64,000 bases of DNA from a cyanobacterium PCC 7702 (lineage in GTDB: Bacteria > Cyanobacteriota > Cyanobacteriia > Cyanobacteriales > Nostocaceae). The DNA is taken from NCBI GenBank assembly GCA_000332255.1, contig KB235926.1, forward strand, positions 779,416-843,415, read 5' to 3'. The notes below the pieces were generated by a model. The model was not told the DNA's origin. It was given only the letters and a program-made list of their open reading frames with translations, and ran no database searches. Of the stretch, positions 27,786 to 37,028 are shown in pieces (position 1 is the first letter of the stretch; each line of letters starts with the position of its first letter). The translations under genes and the position numbers were made by a program.

Positions 27786-28394
27786 ATGTCCCGATACAGA
27801 GGACCACGTCTTAGAATTGTACGTCGCCTGGGTGAATTGCCAGGATTAACTCGCAAAAGTGCCAGACGCTCCTATCCCCCCGGACAGCACGGTCAAAACC
27901 GAAAGAAGCGTTCTGAGTATGCAATACGTCTCGAAGAAAAACAAAAACTTCGCTACAATTACGGCTTGACAGAAAGGCAACTGCTGCGCTACGTGCGCAA
28001 AGCCAGACGAGTTACTGGTTCTACCGGTCAAGTACTGCTGCAGTTGCTAGAAATGCGGCTGGATAATACTGTTTTTCGCTTGGGTATGGCTCCCACGATT
28101 CCGGCGGCGCGCCAGTTGGTCAGTCACGGTCACGTGACCGTGAACGGTCGCGTCGTGAACATTCCCAGTTATGAGTGTCGTCCCGGAGAAGTTATCGGAG
28201 TTAGAGACAAAGAAAAATCTAGAAAGTTAGTTGAAGCTAACTTGCAATATCCCGGTTTGGCAAATCTTCCCAGTCACCTGGAGTTTGACAAAAATGCTTT
28301 AGTTGGCAAAGTAAATGGTGTGGTTGAGCGGGAATGGGTAGCGTTGAATATTAACGAACTGCTTGTGGTTGAGTACTACTCGCGACAAGCATAG
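27786..28394 (+). CDS. rpsD: 30S ribosomal protein S4
   Basis: S4 binds the 5' domain of 16S rRNA and starts small-subunit assembly. The 202-residue product has the standard N terminus ([21 protein letters not shown]), and the S4 RNA-binding domain at about residues 90-150 with the signature [28 protein letters not shown]...NGR. Length is normal. As in most cyanobacteria the gene stands apart from the main ribosomal operon. The ATG at 27786 is preceded by AAGGAAACTC. Confidence 0.98.
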   Translation: MSRYRGPRLRIVRRLGELPGLTRKSARRSYPPGQHGQNRKKRSEYAIRLEEKQKLRYNYGLTERQLLRYVRKARRVTGSTGQVLLQLLEMRLDNTVFRLGMAPTIPAARQLVSHGHVTVNGRVVNIPSYECRPGEVIGVRDKEKSRKLVEANLQYPGLANLPSHLEFDKNALVGKVNGVVEREWVALNINELLVVEYYSRQA

Positions 28395-28409
28395 TCATAT
28401 CGATAGGTG

Positions 28410-28446
28410 GCTAATAGCTAATAGAACTTAACTATTAGCTATTAGC
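28410..28446. terminator. Long perfect hairpin between convergent rpsD and moaA
   Basis: A 15-pair perfect stem (28410-28424 with 28432-28446) made of repeated CTATTAG/CTAATAG heptamers around a 7-base loop. It lacks a long T-run but sits exactly between the two convergent stops, so it probably ends both transcripts. The heptamer structure resembles short tandemly repeated repetitive sequences of filamentous cyanobacteria. Confidence 0.6.
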
Positions 28447-28448
28447 TA

Positions 28449-29441
28449 TTAACCGCCAATTTGGGACATGGTACGAGTATAAACGCCTGTTTTGGTGCCG
28501 GAAAAACGCTGTTTAAAATTAATTTCTGGTTTGATGGCGAGCAATTCCCGCACTTGTTTTTGTATTTCTGTGGTTTGGATTCCAGTACGGAGAGCGGTTT
28601 TAAGGTCTATTTGTCCGGTTTCGTTTAACAAGCAGGGGCGCAACCAACCATCAGCTGAAAGGCGTATGCGATTGCAGCGATCGCAAAAACACTCGGACAT
28701 TTGGCTGATAAATCCTAGCGTTCCCTTAGCTCCTGGAATTTGAAATACATCTGCCGGTCCGTTACCACGTACTTGAGCTTCTGTCAACCCCCAATGCTCG
28801 CGAATGCGCTGGCGTAATTCGGCTGAAGAAATCCAACCGCGATCGCCAAACAATTGAGCATTGCCAATCGGCATAAATTCAATGAACCGGACGTGCCATT
28901 GCTGGTCAATGGTTAAGGCTGCCAAATCTAAAACTTCACCGTCGTTGACACCAGGAATCACAACCACGTTTAATTTTAGGGGATCAAAGCCAACACGAGC
29001 AGCTGTTTGAATACCATTCCAGACATCTAACCAGCGCGATCGCCCGCGACTGTTACCGATAATGTGGTCAAAGGTATCGGGATTGAGAGAATCCAGACTG
29101 ATGTTAATGCGCCGCAAGCCAGCATTGTAGAGGTCTTGAGCCATGGAAGCAAGTAAAAAGCCGTTAGTCGTCATCGAGAGATCTTGAGTTTGCGGAAAAG
29201 AAGCGATCGCCCTGACCAAATCTACCACACGCGGACGTAATAGCGGTTCTCCTCCAGTCAAACGAAATTTAGTAAATCCCAAGGGGATAAAAACCTCTTG
29301 TATTAAGGCGAGCAGTTCCTCATCAGTTAATATATTTTGCTTGAGAATGTATTCAAGGTCTGCCCCTTGTGGCATACAGTATTGACAGCGGAAATTACAG
29401 CGATCGATTAAACTAATGCGAAGGTAATCTACCTGGTTCAT
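28449..29441 (-). CDS. moaA: GTP 3',8-cyclase (molybdenum cofactor biosynthesis)
   Basis: MoaA is a radical-SAM enzyme that, with MoaC, converts GTP to cyclic pyranopterin monophosphate, the first step of molybdopterin synthesis. The 330-residue product has the N-terminal iron-sulfur motif CNFRCQYC, a [12 protein letters not shown]-contact motif, the C-terminal cluster ligands CFCDRC...CL, and ends in the conserved double glycine (IGG) needed for activity. Length is normal. The start ATG is at 29441. No other moa gene lies nearby. Nitrate reductase and other molybdoenzymes depend on this cofactor. Confidence 0.95.
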   Translation of the reverse strand: MNQVDYLRISLIDRCNFRCQYCMPQGADLEYILKQNILTDEELLALIQEVFIPLGFTKFRLTGGEPLLRPRVVDLVRAIASFPQTQDLSMTTNGFLLASMAQDLYNAGLRRINISLDSLNPDTFDHIIGNSRGRSRWLDVWNGIQTAARVGFDPLKLNVVVIPGVNDGEVLDLAALTIDQQWHVRFIEFMPIGNAQLFGDRGWISSAELRQRIREHWGLTEAQVRGNGPADVFQIPGAKGTLGFISQMSECFCDRCNRIRLSADGWLRPCLLNETGQIDLKTALRTGIQTTEIQKQVRELLAIKPEINFKQRFSGTKTGVYTRTMSQIGG

Positions 29442-29916
29442 GATTTTATATGAGTTATCTTATTGCTTCAATAAATATAAATTTGTCAAGTGAAAATTTT
29501 TGATGATTTTTCCACCATTGTACTAACTTCTTTTCAACTATCTTGGTTTTGACTTAGGATTAGTAGATTTTGGCTGAAAGCATCAGATAGTTGTGTACTC
29601 AGTACCGACAGCGGGTCTCTGCAGTCTTGAGCATGATTTGCAGCTGGTTAGAAATTTTTACTTGCACAAGACAATTGGTTCGCTTGTTTCTTGGCGCCAG
29701 AGAGGATTTAACCCTCGGAATTTGTCTCCATAAACAAATTCATGGCTTTGAGACCATCTGTCATTTTATTAAATTAAATCAGAATATTGCTCCTTTATAA
29801 TTTGTGATGAAAGTGCAAGCAAGGGTGGTGATGAAAGCAGTTTAATTCTCATTTTTTTAAGTTAATCACACACCCTGGGTAAAAAGCTGAGGTTATCAGC
29901 TTGGCTTGTAATTACA
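29442..29916. other. 475-base intergenic region
   Basis: It holds the upstream region of moaA on the left and the downstream region of the SulP gene on the right. Apart from the SulP terminator hairpin at 29881-29902 I see no gene, repeat or riboswitch-like conserved block; a molybdenum-cofactor riboswitch was looked for and not recognised. Confidence 0.4.
29881..29902 (-). terminator. Terminator of the SulP transporter gene
   Basis: AAGCTGA (29884-29890) pairs with TCAGCTT (29896-29902) around a 5-base loop; read on the minus strand it is followed by TTT. It lies 15 bases past the SulP stop codon. Confidence 0.6.
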
Positions 29917-31605
29917 TCAATCCTTCAATTCCATTAACTCTTGAAATTGAAAATTAGTCTGGACAGGTTGAGAACAACCTTCAACTTCGGGGGTCAGAGA
30001 ACAAATAGCTTCTGTCGTTGTTTCAAAGCAATTTGATGATCCAATGGTTTTTAAGAATCCGGAACGTTCTAATAGCTGTTTGACTTGGGGTTGCAAACCT
30101 GTGAGAATTAAGCGGCAATTACGTCGTTTCAAGTCGTGGTAAATATCCTCCAAAGCAACTAATCCAGTTGTATCCATGTTTGGCACGAAGCGCATCCGTA
30201 AAATTAAATACTTGACTTGCGGTTCTTCTCGCAGGAAAGTAACAAATCTTTCTGCAGCACCAAAAAATAAAGGTCCATCTACCCGATAAACAGCAATTTC
30301 TTTGCCTAATTCCAGAGGAGCGCCAGGTGGAAATACTTCTGCTTCGGGTATTTTAGCAAGGCTCAAATCGCTCATGCGTTTAATGAACAAAACTCCAGCA
30401 GCAATCAATCCCACTTCCACAGCCACAACTAAGTCCAGCAGGATTGTTAGCGACCAAGTTAGAATCATGACAGCAAAATCCGAGTAGGTAGCGCGTGCTA
30501 GTAAGCCAATAGCCTCCCACTCAATCATCCGCACGCTAACCACCATTAAAATTCCAGCCAGCGCAGCTAAAGGAATATGTGCGGCCAAAGGTGCTAAAGT
30601 TAAGACGATAACAGCTAAGGTAATACCGTGAATTACCCCCGATAATCGGGTTTTACCGCCAGAACGAACATTAACAGCAGTACGAGCGATCGCTCCTGTA
30701 GCTGGAATACCACCAAAAAAGGGAACAACGATATTTGCCAACCCTTGACCAATTAATTCGCGATCGCTATTATGTTTCTCGCTGACGGTCATACCATCAG
30801 CCACTACTGCTGATAGCAATGATTCTATACTTCCCAGTGCTGCTAAAGCCAAAGCCGGATTAATTAACTCTCGCACCAGACTAAAATCATACCAGTGGGG
30901 AATAGCTTGGAGCTTCGGTAAAGATTGGGGAATGTTGCCAATTGTAGGTACGTCGAGATGAAAATAAGCAGCTATTGCTGTTGCTAGCACCAAACCCACT
31001 AAAGAACCTGGAATTGTTGTATTAATTCTGGGCCAAAACAATTTGGTAGCAATTACAACCATCGCTAGCATAATAGCTGCCCAATTTAAAGCTTGTATGT
31101 GAGTTAGAGTTTGCCAAAGTCCCGACAGAAAATGTTCGCTGCGCGGTAGTTGTAAACCAAGGAAATTATTCATTTGACCGCAAAAAATAATGACAGCAAT
31201 ACCATTAGTAAAACCTGCTGTCACCGGATAGGGAATAAACTTTACTAGCCGTCCAAGCTTGGCAATACCCAAAGCTACCTGAATAATGCCAGCCATTACC
31301 CCAGCAATCCAAACTTTTTCAATGCCATACTTAGCGACAATTCCCACCAAGATAACGGCCATTGCACCCGTTGGTCCTGTAATCTGTACTGGAGAACCGC
31401 CAAAGATTGCCGCTACAATTCCTGCAACAATAGCAGTGTAAAGTCCTGCTTTTGGTTCTACTCCACTTGCCACTGCAAAAGCTAAAGCTAAAGGTAATGC
31501 TACCACTGCTGCTGTCAGCCCTCCGGTCACATCGCCGCGCAGTCTGTTTAACCAGCGATTCAGACGCAAAAGCTGCGGTTGTTCAAGGGTATTAAAGATT
31601 ATCAT
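29917..31605 (-). CDS. SulP-family anion (probable bicarbonate) transporter
   Basis: The protein (562 aa) has the SulP membrane domain (about residues 20-400; signature GLTAAVVALPLALAFAVASGVEPKAGLYTA) and a C-terminal STAS domain (about 425-540, with NMDTTGLVALEDIYHDL). In cyanobacteria this family includes the sodium-dependent bicarbonate transporter BicA and sulfate transporters, and the sequence alone does not separate them; bicarbonate uptake is the more likely role. The ATG at 31605 is preferred; a GTG at 31650 would add 15 polar residues. It is divergent from an ArsR-family regulator that may control it. Confidence 0.88.
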   Translation of the reverse strand: MIIFNTLEQPQLLRLNRWLNRLRGDVTGGLTAAVVALPLALAFAVASGVEPKAGLYTAIVAGIVAAIFGGSPVQITGPTGAMAVILVGIVAKYGIEKVWIAGVMAGIIQVALGIAKLGRLVKFIPYPVTAGFTNGIAVIIFCGQMNNFLGLQLPRSEHFLSGLWQTLTHIQALNWAAIMLAMVVIATKLFWPRINTTIPGSLVGLVLATAIAAYFHLDVPTIGNIPQSLPKLQAIPHWYDFSLVRELINPALALAALGSIESLLSAVVADGMTVSEKHNSDRELIGQGLANIVVPFFGGIPATGAIARTAVNVRSGGKTRLSGVIHGITLAVIVLTLAPLAAHIPLAALAGILMVVSVRMIEWEAIGLLARATYSDFAVMILTWSLTILLDLVVAVEVGLIAAGVLFIKRMSDLSLAKIPEAEVFPPGAPLELGKEIAVYRVDGPLFFGAAERFVTFLREEPQVKYLILRMRFVPNMDTTGLVALEDIYHDLKRRNCRLILTGLQPQVKQLLERSGFLKTIGSSNCFETTTEAICSLTPEVEGCSQPVQTNFQFQELMELKD

Positions 31606-31796
31606 ACAGTCCGTTTTCACTCTCCCACATAGTTTATTGATGACGCGCACTCAAAGATTCTCAGTGCTGCATCCGGTAGTTGGACCAGAGCGAGCTAATG
31701 TCCCACTCTCAATGGCTGAGTTTTTTCATCCTGTCCTGGGGTAGTCAAGATTTTTATATATCAGCATATTTATATATTCAAAACTTTGCAGACACT

Positions 31797-31820
31797 TTAA
31801 CATTTATGTTATTATTCAGC
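31797..31820. promoter_or_regulatory. Possible SmtB/ArsR-type operator
   Basis: On the minus strand the block reads GCTGAATAATAACATAAATG followed by TTAA. It contains the imperfect palindrome AACAT-AA-ATGTT and the CTGAATAA half site known from the Synechococcus smt operator. It lies in the spacer between the divergent SulP gene and the ArsR-family gene, a usual place for such an operator. The match is only partial. Confidence 0.35.
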
Positions 31821-31938
31821 AAGTGAGAAGATCTAATATCGGTCAGAAAGACATTATGAGTAAAAGTAGTTTTTAGGTCTAAGCTCGAGAAAAATGTTAA
31901 AGTAACTGAAGAGATTTGCAGATACAAAAATACTTAAG

Positions 31939-32259
31939 ATGGTATTTAAAGCAAGTTATTTTAAAGCGGATCTTTTTAAAGTCTTGTCTAACCCAGTGCG
32001 AATTCAAATCTTAGACACTTTGAGAAAAGGAGAGCAAAGCGTCAACTATATTGCTGAATGGCTGGAGTTAGAGGCTTCTTCGGTGTCTCAGCAATTAGCA
32101 GTACTGCGTAGTCGTAATCTAGTAACAAGCCGCAAACAGGGAAACTACGTCTTCTACTCTATAAAAGACCCAGCTATTTTTAAGGTTTTAGATGCAGCTT
32201 TAGAAGTATTCAACAATCACCTAGTAGAAGTGCGCGATACCTTAGAAAAACTAGAGTAA
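31939..32259 (+). CDS. ArsR/SmtB-family transcriptional regulator
   Basis: A 106-residue winged helix-turn-helix protein. The recognition region is LEASSVSQQLAVLRSRNLVTSRKQGNYVFYSI, a standard ArsR match, preceded by SNPVRIQILDTL. It contains no cysteine at all and lacks the Cys of the ELCVCDL-type site, so it is unlikely to be a classic thiol-ligated metal sensor; another metal site or a different signal is possible. It is divergent from the SulP transporter gene (about 330 bases) and may regulate it. The start is the ATG at 31939. Confidence 0.85.
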   Translation: MVFKASYFKADLFKVLSNPVRIQILDTLRKGEQSVNYIAEWLELEASSVSQQLAVLRSRNLVTSRKQGNYVFYSIKDPAIFKVLDAALEVFNNHLVEVRDTLEKLE

Positions 32260-32580
32260 AGAATTTCTTAGCAAAGAAGCTGGCAATTTTACCATCGATA
32301 AAACCTGTTTTTATTATCTCATGAAAGATGGGGTAAATTTACGGGATAAAAATATCATTTTCCTATTTTCTACCACAAACATGAGGTCAGCAGCAGCAAG
32401 CGTTGCCAGTTCCATTAGAGATCTGACTTCATGAAATTTTTCTCAATGATACAAATGCTAAGATTTTCTTGGAAACATAACGTGTACTTAATTGGCGCGC
32501 TAATTTTGCATTGAATCTGTAAAGACCCGGTTCCTTAAGGAACCGGGTTTATTGTCCCTCGTTTGTGATAACTTGAACTT
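32260..32580. other. 321-base region between the ArsR gene and serC
   Basis: It contains a perfect 24-base palindrome (32525-32548) just upstream of serC, and otherwise AT-rich sequence. No gene is visible. Confidence 0.45.
32525..32548 (+). terminator. Perfect palindrome with short T tail upstream of serC
   Basis: ACCCGGTTCCTT followed by AAGGAACCGGGT: each base pairs across the centre. It is followed by TTATTGTCCC, a weak T tail. It ends 33 bases before the serC ATG, so it may terminate arsR transcripts or act in the serC leader. Confidence 0.55.
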
Positions 32581-33753
32581 ATGTCAGCACCTATTACTCC
32601 TCCAACTACTAAGCCCCATCGTCCGCATTTTTCTTCCGGTCCATGTGCTAAGCGTCCTGGTTGGTCTGTTGCTGCTCTAGAAGATGCTTGTGTAGGGCGC
32701 TCTCACCGTTCCGAAGATGGCAAAGCCAAGCTCAAAGAAGTAATAGACCGATCCAAGAAAATTTTGGGTGTACCTGGAGATTACCGCTTGGGTATCGTTC
32801 CCGCTTCCGATACAGGTGCGGTGGAAATGGCTCTGTGGTCAATGCTCGGAAAACTTCCCGTAGATATTTTGGCATGGGAAAGCTTTGGTCAAGAATGGGT
32901 AAAGGACGTGGTGGACGAACTTCAGTTACCCGATACTCGGATTTTGAAAGCACCTTACGGAAGCTTACCAGATTTAAGGGAAGTGGATTTTAGCCGCGAT
33001 GTAGTATTTTTGTGGAACGGAACAACTTCCGGGGTATGCGTTCCCAATGGTGATTGGATTGCAAGCGATCGCGCAGGATTGACAATTTGCGACGCTACCT
33101 CAGCAGTTTTTGCCATGGATATACCTTGGGAAAAGTTAGATGCAGTCACCTATTCTTGGCAAAAAGTCTTGGGTGGAGAAGCTCAACACGGTGTGATAAT
33201 CCTTTCACCCCGTGCGGTGGAACGTTTGGAAACTTACAAACCGCCACGCCCTCTACCCAAAGTATTTCGCCTCACGCAAAAAGGCAAATTAATAGAAGGA
33301 ATTTTTCAGGGAGACACCATCAACACGCCATCAATGCTGTGCGTAGAAGATGCACTAGACGGACTAAAATGGGCAGAAACTATTGGTGGACTTCCTGGTT
33401 TGATCAGTCGCAGTCAAGCCAACCTCGCAGCTATTACTCGCTGGGTAGAGCAGAGCGATTGGGCGGATTTCTTAGCCCAAAAGCCAGAAACTCGTTCTTG
33501 TACCTCTATTTGTCTGAAGATTGTAGATGCCTGGTTTACTGAACTCAACCCCGAACAGCAAGGACAGTGTGCAAAAAAACTAGCTAAACTCTTGGAAAAA
33601 GAGCAAGTAGCTTACGATATCGCTGCTTACAGAGCCGCACCTCCAGGAATTAGAATTTGGGGTGGTGCAACAGTCGAAACAAGCGATATTGAAGCTTTGC
33701 TACCTTGGCTGGATTGGGCTTATGCTACAGTCAAGGCGGAATTGAAAGCGTAG
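32581..33753 (+). CDS. serC: Phosphoserine transaminase
   Basis: SerC converts 3-phosphohydroxypyruvate to phosphoserine with glutamate as amino donor, the second step of the phosphorylated serine pathway. The 390-residue product matches the longer subclass found in cyanobacteria and some archaea, beginning [13 protein letters not shown]; the PLP lysine is in [11 protein letters not shown] at about residue 195, and SHR in [13 protein letters not shown] is the substrate/phosphate contact. Start is the ATG at 32581. A hairpin (33813-33835) follows the gene. Confidence 0.92.
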   Translation: MSAPITPPTTKPHRPHFSSGPCAKRPGWSVAALEDACVGRSHRSEDGKAKLKEVIDRSKKILGVPGDYRLGIVPASDTGAVEMALWSMLGKLPVDILAWESFGQEWVKDVVDELQLPDTRILKAPYGSLPDLREVDFSRDVVFLWNGTTSGVCVPNGDWIASDRAGLTICDATSAVFAMDIPWEKLDAVTYSWQKVLGGEAQHGVIILSPRAVERLETYKPPRPLPKVFRLTQKGKLIEGIFQGDTINTPSMLCVEDALDGLKWAETIGGLPGLISRSQANLAAITRWVEQSDWADFLAQKPETRSCTSICLKIVDAWFTELNPEQQGQCAKKLAKLLEKEQVAYDIAAYRAAPPGIRIWGGATVETSDIEALLPWLDWAYATVKAELKA

Positions 33754-33812
33754 AAAAATCACAGGCGCCATTCTCACCAGAGCACAACAACTTCTGGAAC
33801 AAAGGTAAAAAA

Positions 33813-33835
33813 GCTCCACTTCCAGTAAGTGGAGC
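33813..33835. terminator. Hairpin after serC
   Basis: GCTCCACTT and AAGTGGAGC form a perfect 9-pair stem around CCAGT. It lies 60 bases past the serC stop. No T-run follows on the plus strand; an A-rich stretch precedes it. Confidence 0.55.
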
Positions 33836-33921
33836 ACTACGGTCAAAACCTCATCTGTTTAGCTAACATCGGGTTAAGTACAAAACCTGTTTGAAAATCC
33901 CAACAAGCGATCGCTCGTCGG

Positions 33922-34710
33922 ATGAACTGGAAAGAAATTTCTGGGAACTGGGTGCTCATTCCCCGAAGACCCATCGGTATAATTCATTTTCTTGGAGGTG
34001 CATTTGTAGCCACTGCACCCCACATTACCTATCGTCTGTTACTAGAAAACACAGCAGAAAAAGGCTTTATCGTTGTAGCGACCCCATTTGTCAATACTTT
34101 CGATCATCAAGCGATCGCCGAACGAGTCCTGGTCAATTTCGAACGCGCTCTCGTACGCTTAGAAGACGCAGGAGTATTGAGCAAAGGCTATCTACCTATT
34201 TACGGAATCGGACACAGCATGGGGTGCAAGCTCCACTTACTTATAGGTAGTCTGTTTCCAGTAGAACGCGCCGGTAACATTCTTATTTCCTTCAACAATT
34301 ATGCGGCCCGCGATGCTATTCCTTTCCTGGAACAATTCAATTACAGTTTTCAGTTCTATTACAATTTTGGGCTCGAATTTATTCCTTCCCCCCAAGAAAC
34401 TATCAAACTCGTTCAAGAACGCTACAAAGTCCGCCGCAATCTGATTATCAGATTTACCAACGACAGTATCGATCAGTCCCCAGCTTTAACCGAACTGCTA
34501 CAAAAACGCTTTCCAACAATGGTCACAGCAAAAACCCTTCCAGGAAACCACCTTACTCCCCTCACCCAAGACGTCAAATGGCAACCAGGAAATGAATTTA
34601 ACCCCTTTGATGCTGTCGGACAATGGTTTAAACAAGAAATGTACCGGGATTTTTACCAGCTTCAACGCACTATCTTGTTTTGGCTCAACCCCTTATCTTC
34701 TTCTAACTAA
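33922..34710 (+). CDS. DUF1350 alpha/beta-hydrolase-fold protein
   Basis: The 262-residue product belongs to DUF1350, a family of cyanobacteria and plant plastids. It shows alpha/beta-hydrolase hallmarks: an oxyanion-type stretch GGAFVATAPHITYRLLLE, the nucleophile elbow GHSMG at about residues 97-101, and a late His in LPGNHLTPL. Substrate and role are unknown. The start is the ATG at 33922. It is followed by the REC-PP2C gene after 140 bases on the same strand, without evidence of an operon. Confidence 0.85.
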   Translation: MNWKEISGNWVLIPRRPIGIIHFLGGAFVATAPHITYRLLLENTAEKGFIVVATPFVNTFDHQAIAERVLVNFERALVRLEDAGVLSKGYLPIYGIGHSMGCKLHLLIGSLFPVERAGNILISFNNYAARDAIPFLEQFNYSFQFYYNFGLEFIPSPQETIKLVQERYKVRRNLIIRFTNDSIDQSPALTELLQKRFPTMVTAKTLPGNHLTPLTQDVKWQPGNEFNPFDAVGQWFKQEMYRDFYQLQRTILFWLNPLSSSN

Positions 34711-34850
34711 CTTTTTCCCCTAACACTTGATACGATTGAAAGTCAAAATATTCCCAACAAACTATTAAAATTACCTATGGGAATCTAGCGTGCGATGATT
34801 TCTTTGCTTGAGCAGCTAAGCGTTCATAATTAAAAGCACAACTATCTTTT

Positions 34851-35978
34851 ATGTTTCAAATCCTAGTCATTGATGATGACCCTGCGGTACAAATTTTACT
34901 CAAAAGAATGCTGGAAAAACAGGGTTATGAGGTAGTTAGTGCCAACAGCGGTGAGGAAGGAATTAAACAAGCTTTAGCTTGCCATCCAGCATTGATAATT
35001 TGCGATTGGATCATGCCAGGAGGAATGAACGGCTTAGAAGTTTGCCGGCACATCAAGGCAATTCCAGAATTGTCTACTACCTTTTTTATCCTACTAACAT
35101 CTTTAGATTCAGTTGCCGATCGCGTCAAGGGACTAGATGCAGGTGCTGATGATTTTATCACCAAACCCATAGAACAGAACGAATTGCAAGCCCGAGTTAG
35201 AGCTGGATTGCGCCTCCACCAGTTAAGTCGAGACCTGCAAATCCAAAAGCAAATTTTAGAAGCTGAATTAGAGGAAGCAGCAGAATACGTGCGATCGCTT
35301 CTACCTTCACCGATGACAGAACCTTTAAGAATCGATTTTCGCTTCATTCCTTCCCGCCAACTCGGTGGAGATTGTTTTGATTACTACTGGCTTGATTCCG
35401 AATATCTGGCAATCTATCTGTTAGACACTGCTGGACACGGACTGCGAGCTACTCTTCCTTCAATTTCTGTACTGAATTTGTTACGCTCCCGGGCTTTGAA
35501 AAACTTAAACTACTATAAACCCAGCGAAGTACTCAAAGCATTAAACGATACTTTCCAAATTAATTATCAAAATGACAAATACTTTACTATTTGGTACGGT
35601 GTTTACAACTGCGTTCAACGTCAATTAATATATTCTACCGCCGGACATCCACCAGCAATATTAATTACAGTCAAATCCACAAATATTAGCGAAGTCAAGT
35701 TGCTAAGAACTCCCGGTATTCCGATCGGAATGTTTCCCAAAATTAGCTATGTTGATGAACTTTGCCATATTGAAGAAGATAGCACTCTCTACATTTTTAG
35801 TGATGGTGCCTACGAAATCACTCAATCTGACGGAAAACTTTGGGGTTTAGATAATTTTGTCAAAATGGTTGTTAACAGCAATCACCACCTCGAACAGATC
35901 GTCAACCAGCTCGTAGCTTTAAAATCCCAAGGCAGTTTTGATGATGATTTATCCATACTACAATTGAAGTTTAATTAA
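34851..35978 (+). CDS. Response regulator with PP2C (RsbU-type) phosphatase output
   Basis: The 375-residue product has a receiver domain (residues 3-120; acidic pocket DDD at 8-10, phosphoacceptor Asp52 in CDWIMPGG, Thr in LLTS, Lys in TKPIE), a short coiled linker (about 125-145), and a PP2C/SpoIIE phosphatase domain (about 155-372) with metal-binding residues in GGDCFDYYWL and LLDTAGHG and the late FSDGAYE and DDDLSILQL. Such proteins remove phosphate from STAS-domain partners when their receiver is activated. The next gene, convergent and only three bases away, encodes exactly such a STAS protein. Confidence 0.92.
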   Translation: MFQILVIDDDPAVQILLKRMLEKQGYEVVSANSGEEGIKQALACHPALIICDWIMPGGMNGLEVCRHIKAIPELSTTFFILLTSLDSVADRVKGLDAGADDFITKPIEQNELQARVRAGLRLHQLSRDLQIQKQILEAELEEAAEYVRSLLPSPMTEPLRIDFRFIPSRQLGGDCFDYYWLDSEYLAIYLLDTAGHGLRATLPSISVLNLLRSRALKNLNYYKPSEVLKALNDTFQINYQNDKYFTIWYGVYNCVQRQLIYSTAGHPPAILITVKSTNISEVKLLRTPGIPIGMFPKISYVDELCHIEEDSTLYIFSDGAYEITQSDGKLWGLDNFVKMVVNSNHHLEQIVNQLVALKSQGSFDDDLSILQLKFN

Positions 35979-35981
35979 TTT

Positions 35982-36332
35982 CTACTGCCCCCTGTCAAAG
36001 ATTTGTTTCTGATTGGAGACAACAGCTTTTTGAAATTCATCTTGATTGGGAAAAATTTCAAATATTTGATCCATACCAGTTAATTCAAATAATATCTTTA
36101 TCTGCTCGTTTATAGAACAAATAACCAATTTTTTCTCGGCGGCTTGCAAAGTTTTAAAAGCTAGTACTAAAGCACCCAGACCAGAGCTATCCATAAATGT
36201 CACATCTTGCAAGTCAACTAAGACTATTTTGACTTCCGTTTTTAATATTTCAGCAATTTTGGCTCGAAATTCTTGGGATTTTTTAGAGTCTAAAATTCCA
36301 CTTGGTTGAATAATTTTTACTAAAGAATCCAT
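35982..36332 (-). CDS. STAS-domain anti-sigma factor antagonist
   Basis: A 116-residue single STAS domain of the RsbV/SpoIIAA type. The phosphorylatable serine sits in FMDSSGLGALVLAF (Ser49/Ser50), after the beta strand IVLVDLQDV. These proteins bind an anti-sigma or switch kinase only when unphosphorylated. The gene is convergent with the REC-PP2C phosphatase, with stop codons three bases apart, so the two are likely partners. No RsbW-like kinase gene is visible in the window. Confidence 0.9.
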   Translation of the reverse strand: MDSLVKIIQPSGILDSKKSQEFRAKIAEILKTEVKIVLVDLQDVTFMDSSGLGALVLAFKTLQAAEKKLVICSINEQIKILFELTGMDQIFEIFPNQDEFQKAVVSNQKQIFDRGQ

Positions 36333-37028
36333 GGTATTTAACTAATTTTAATTTTCTCAATATTTTCTAAATTTATCATTATATAAAACTAGAAAATTTT
36401 AAATTATTTATCATACTGTTTTTATGCCAGTATTTTTGCTGTTTTAAGTGTATTATGTTTAACTTTAAATTGAGCAGAAAGGAACTGTAACTTTAAAAAT
36501 TTAAATTTTTTCTCAAAAAAATTACCATTTCTTAACAAAATTTGTATATCTTTCTCTTTGACGGTAATGATAGACTTTTGTCAGGTATAAAAAAGCTACC
36601 GTTAATATGTAATTTGCACATGATGAGCGCAACAGCAGCAAACTCTACAAATAGGCTGCTAAAAAGCCGTTACAGCGACCGGGGGAGTATATACTTGTTT
36701 GCTCCGATGGTGGATTTCAATGTAATGGCGGAAGTTGGAGAAACTCCCCCCTAACCAGAGATGTAATGTGATGCGGTAGTAAATTTGTTGGTGAATCAGA
36801 CAACCCTGGAATTACTCCTAATTCTCAATAACCTGATTCGGTGAGTTTGATATTGCGCGATCGCTTTTCCTATCTTTGCAGAATTGGAAGCTTGTTGGTT
36901 TTCGTCACTTCATTTTCTTGGTCTGATAAATTCGGCGATTAATTCTCGTTTTTCGGAAGAATTGTCAACAATTGTTAACTAAAAGCAACAGTCATAACAA
37001 ATATGAATAGCCGAAATCATCCTTACCA
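36333..37028. other. 696-base region with one possible tiny gene
   Basis: The first 270 bases are very AT-rich. A 44-codon open frame (36620-36754) has more even base composition and is listed separately. The remaining sequence up to the acyltransferase has no visible structure. Confidence 0.45.
36620..36754 (+). CDS. Possible 44-residue protein, unknown
   Basis: The frame begins with two ATG codons and encodes MMSATAANS...SDRGSIYLFAPMVDFNV...GETPP. Its composition is protein-like, in contrast to the AT-rich flanks, and the segment GSIYLFAPMVDF looks like two short strands. I do not recognise a family and there is no convincing ribosome-binding site, so it could be chance. Confidence 0.35.
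   Translation: MMSATAANSTNRLLKSRYSDRGSIYLFAPMVDFNVMAEVGETPP

Noticed and set aside
31741-31785. TATATA-rich palindrome upstream of the SulP gene as operator
   Set aside because: The symmetry comes from simple TA repeats, which is expected by chance in AT-rich spacers.
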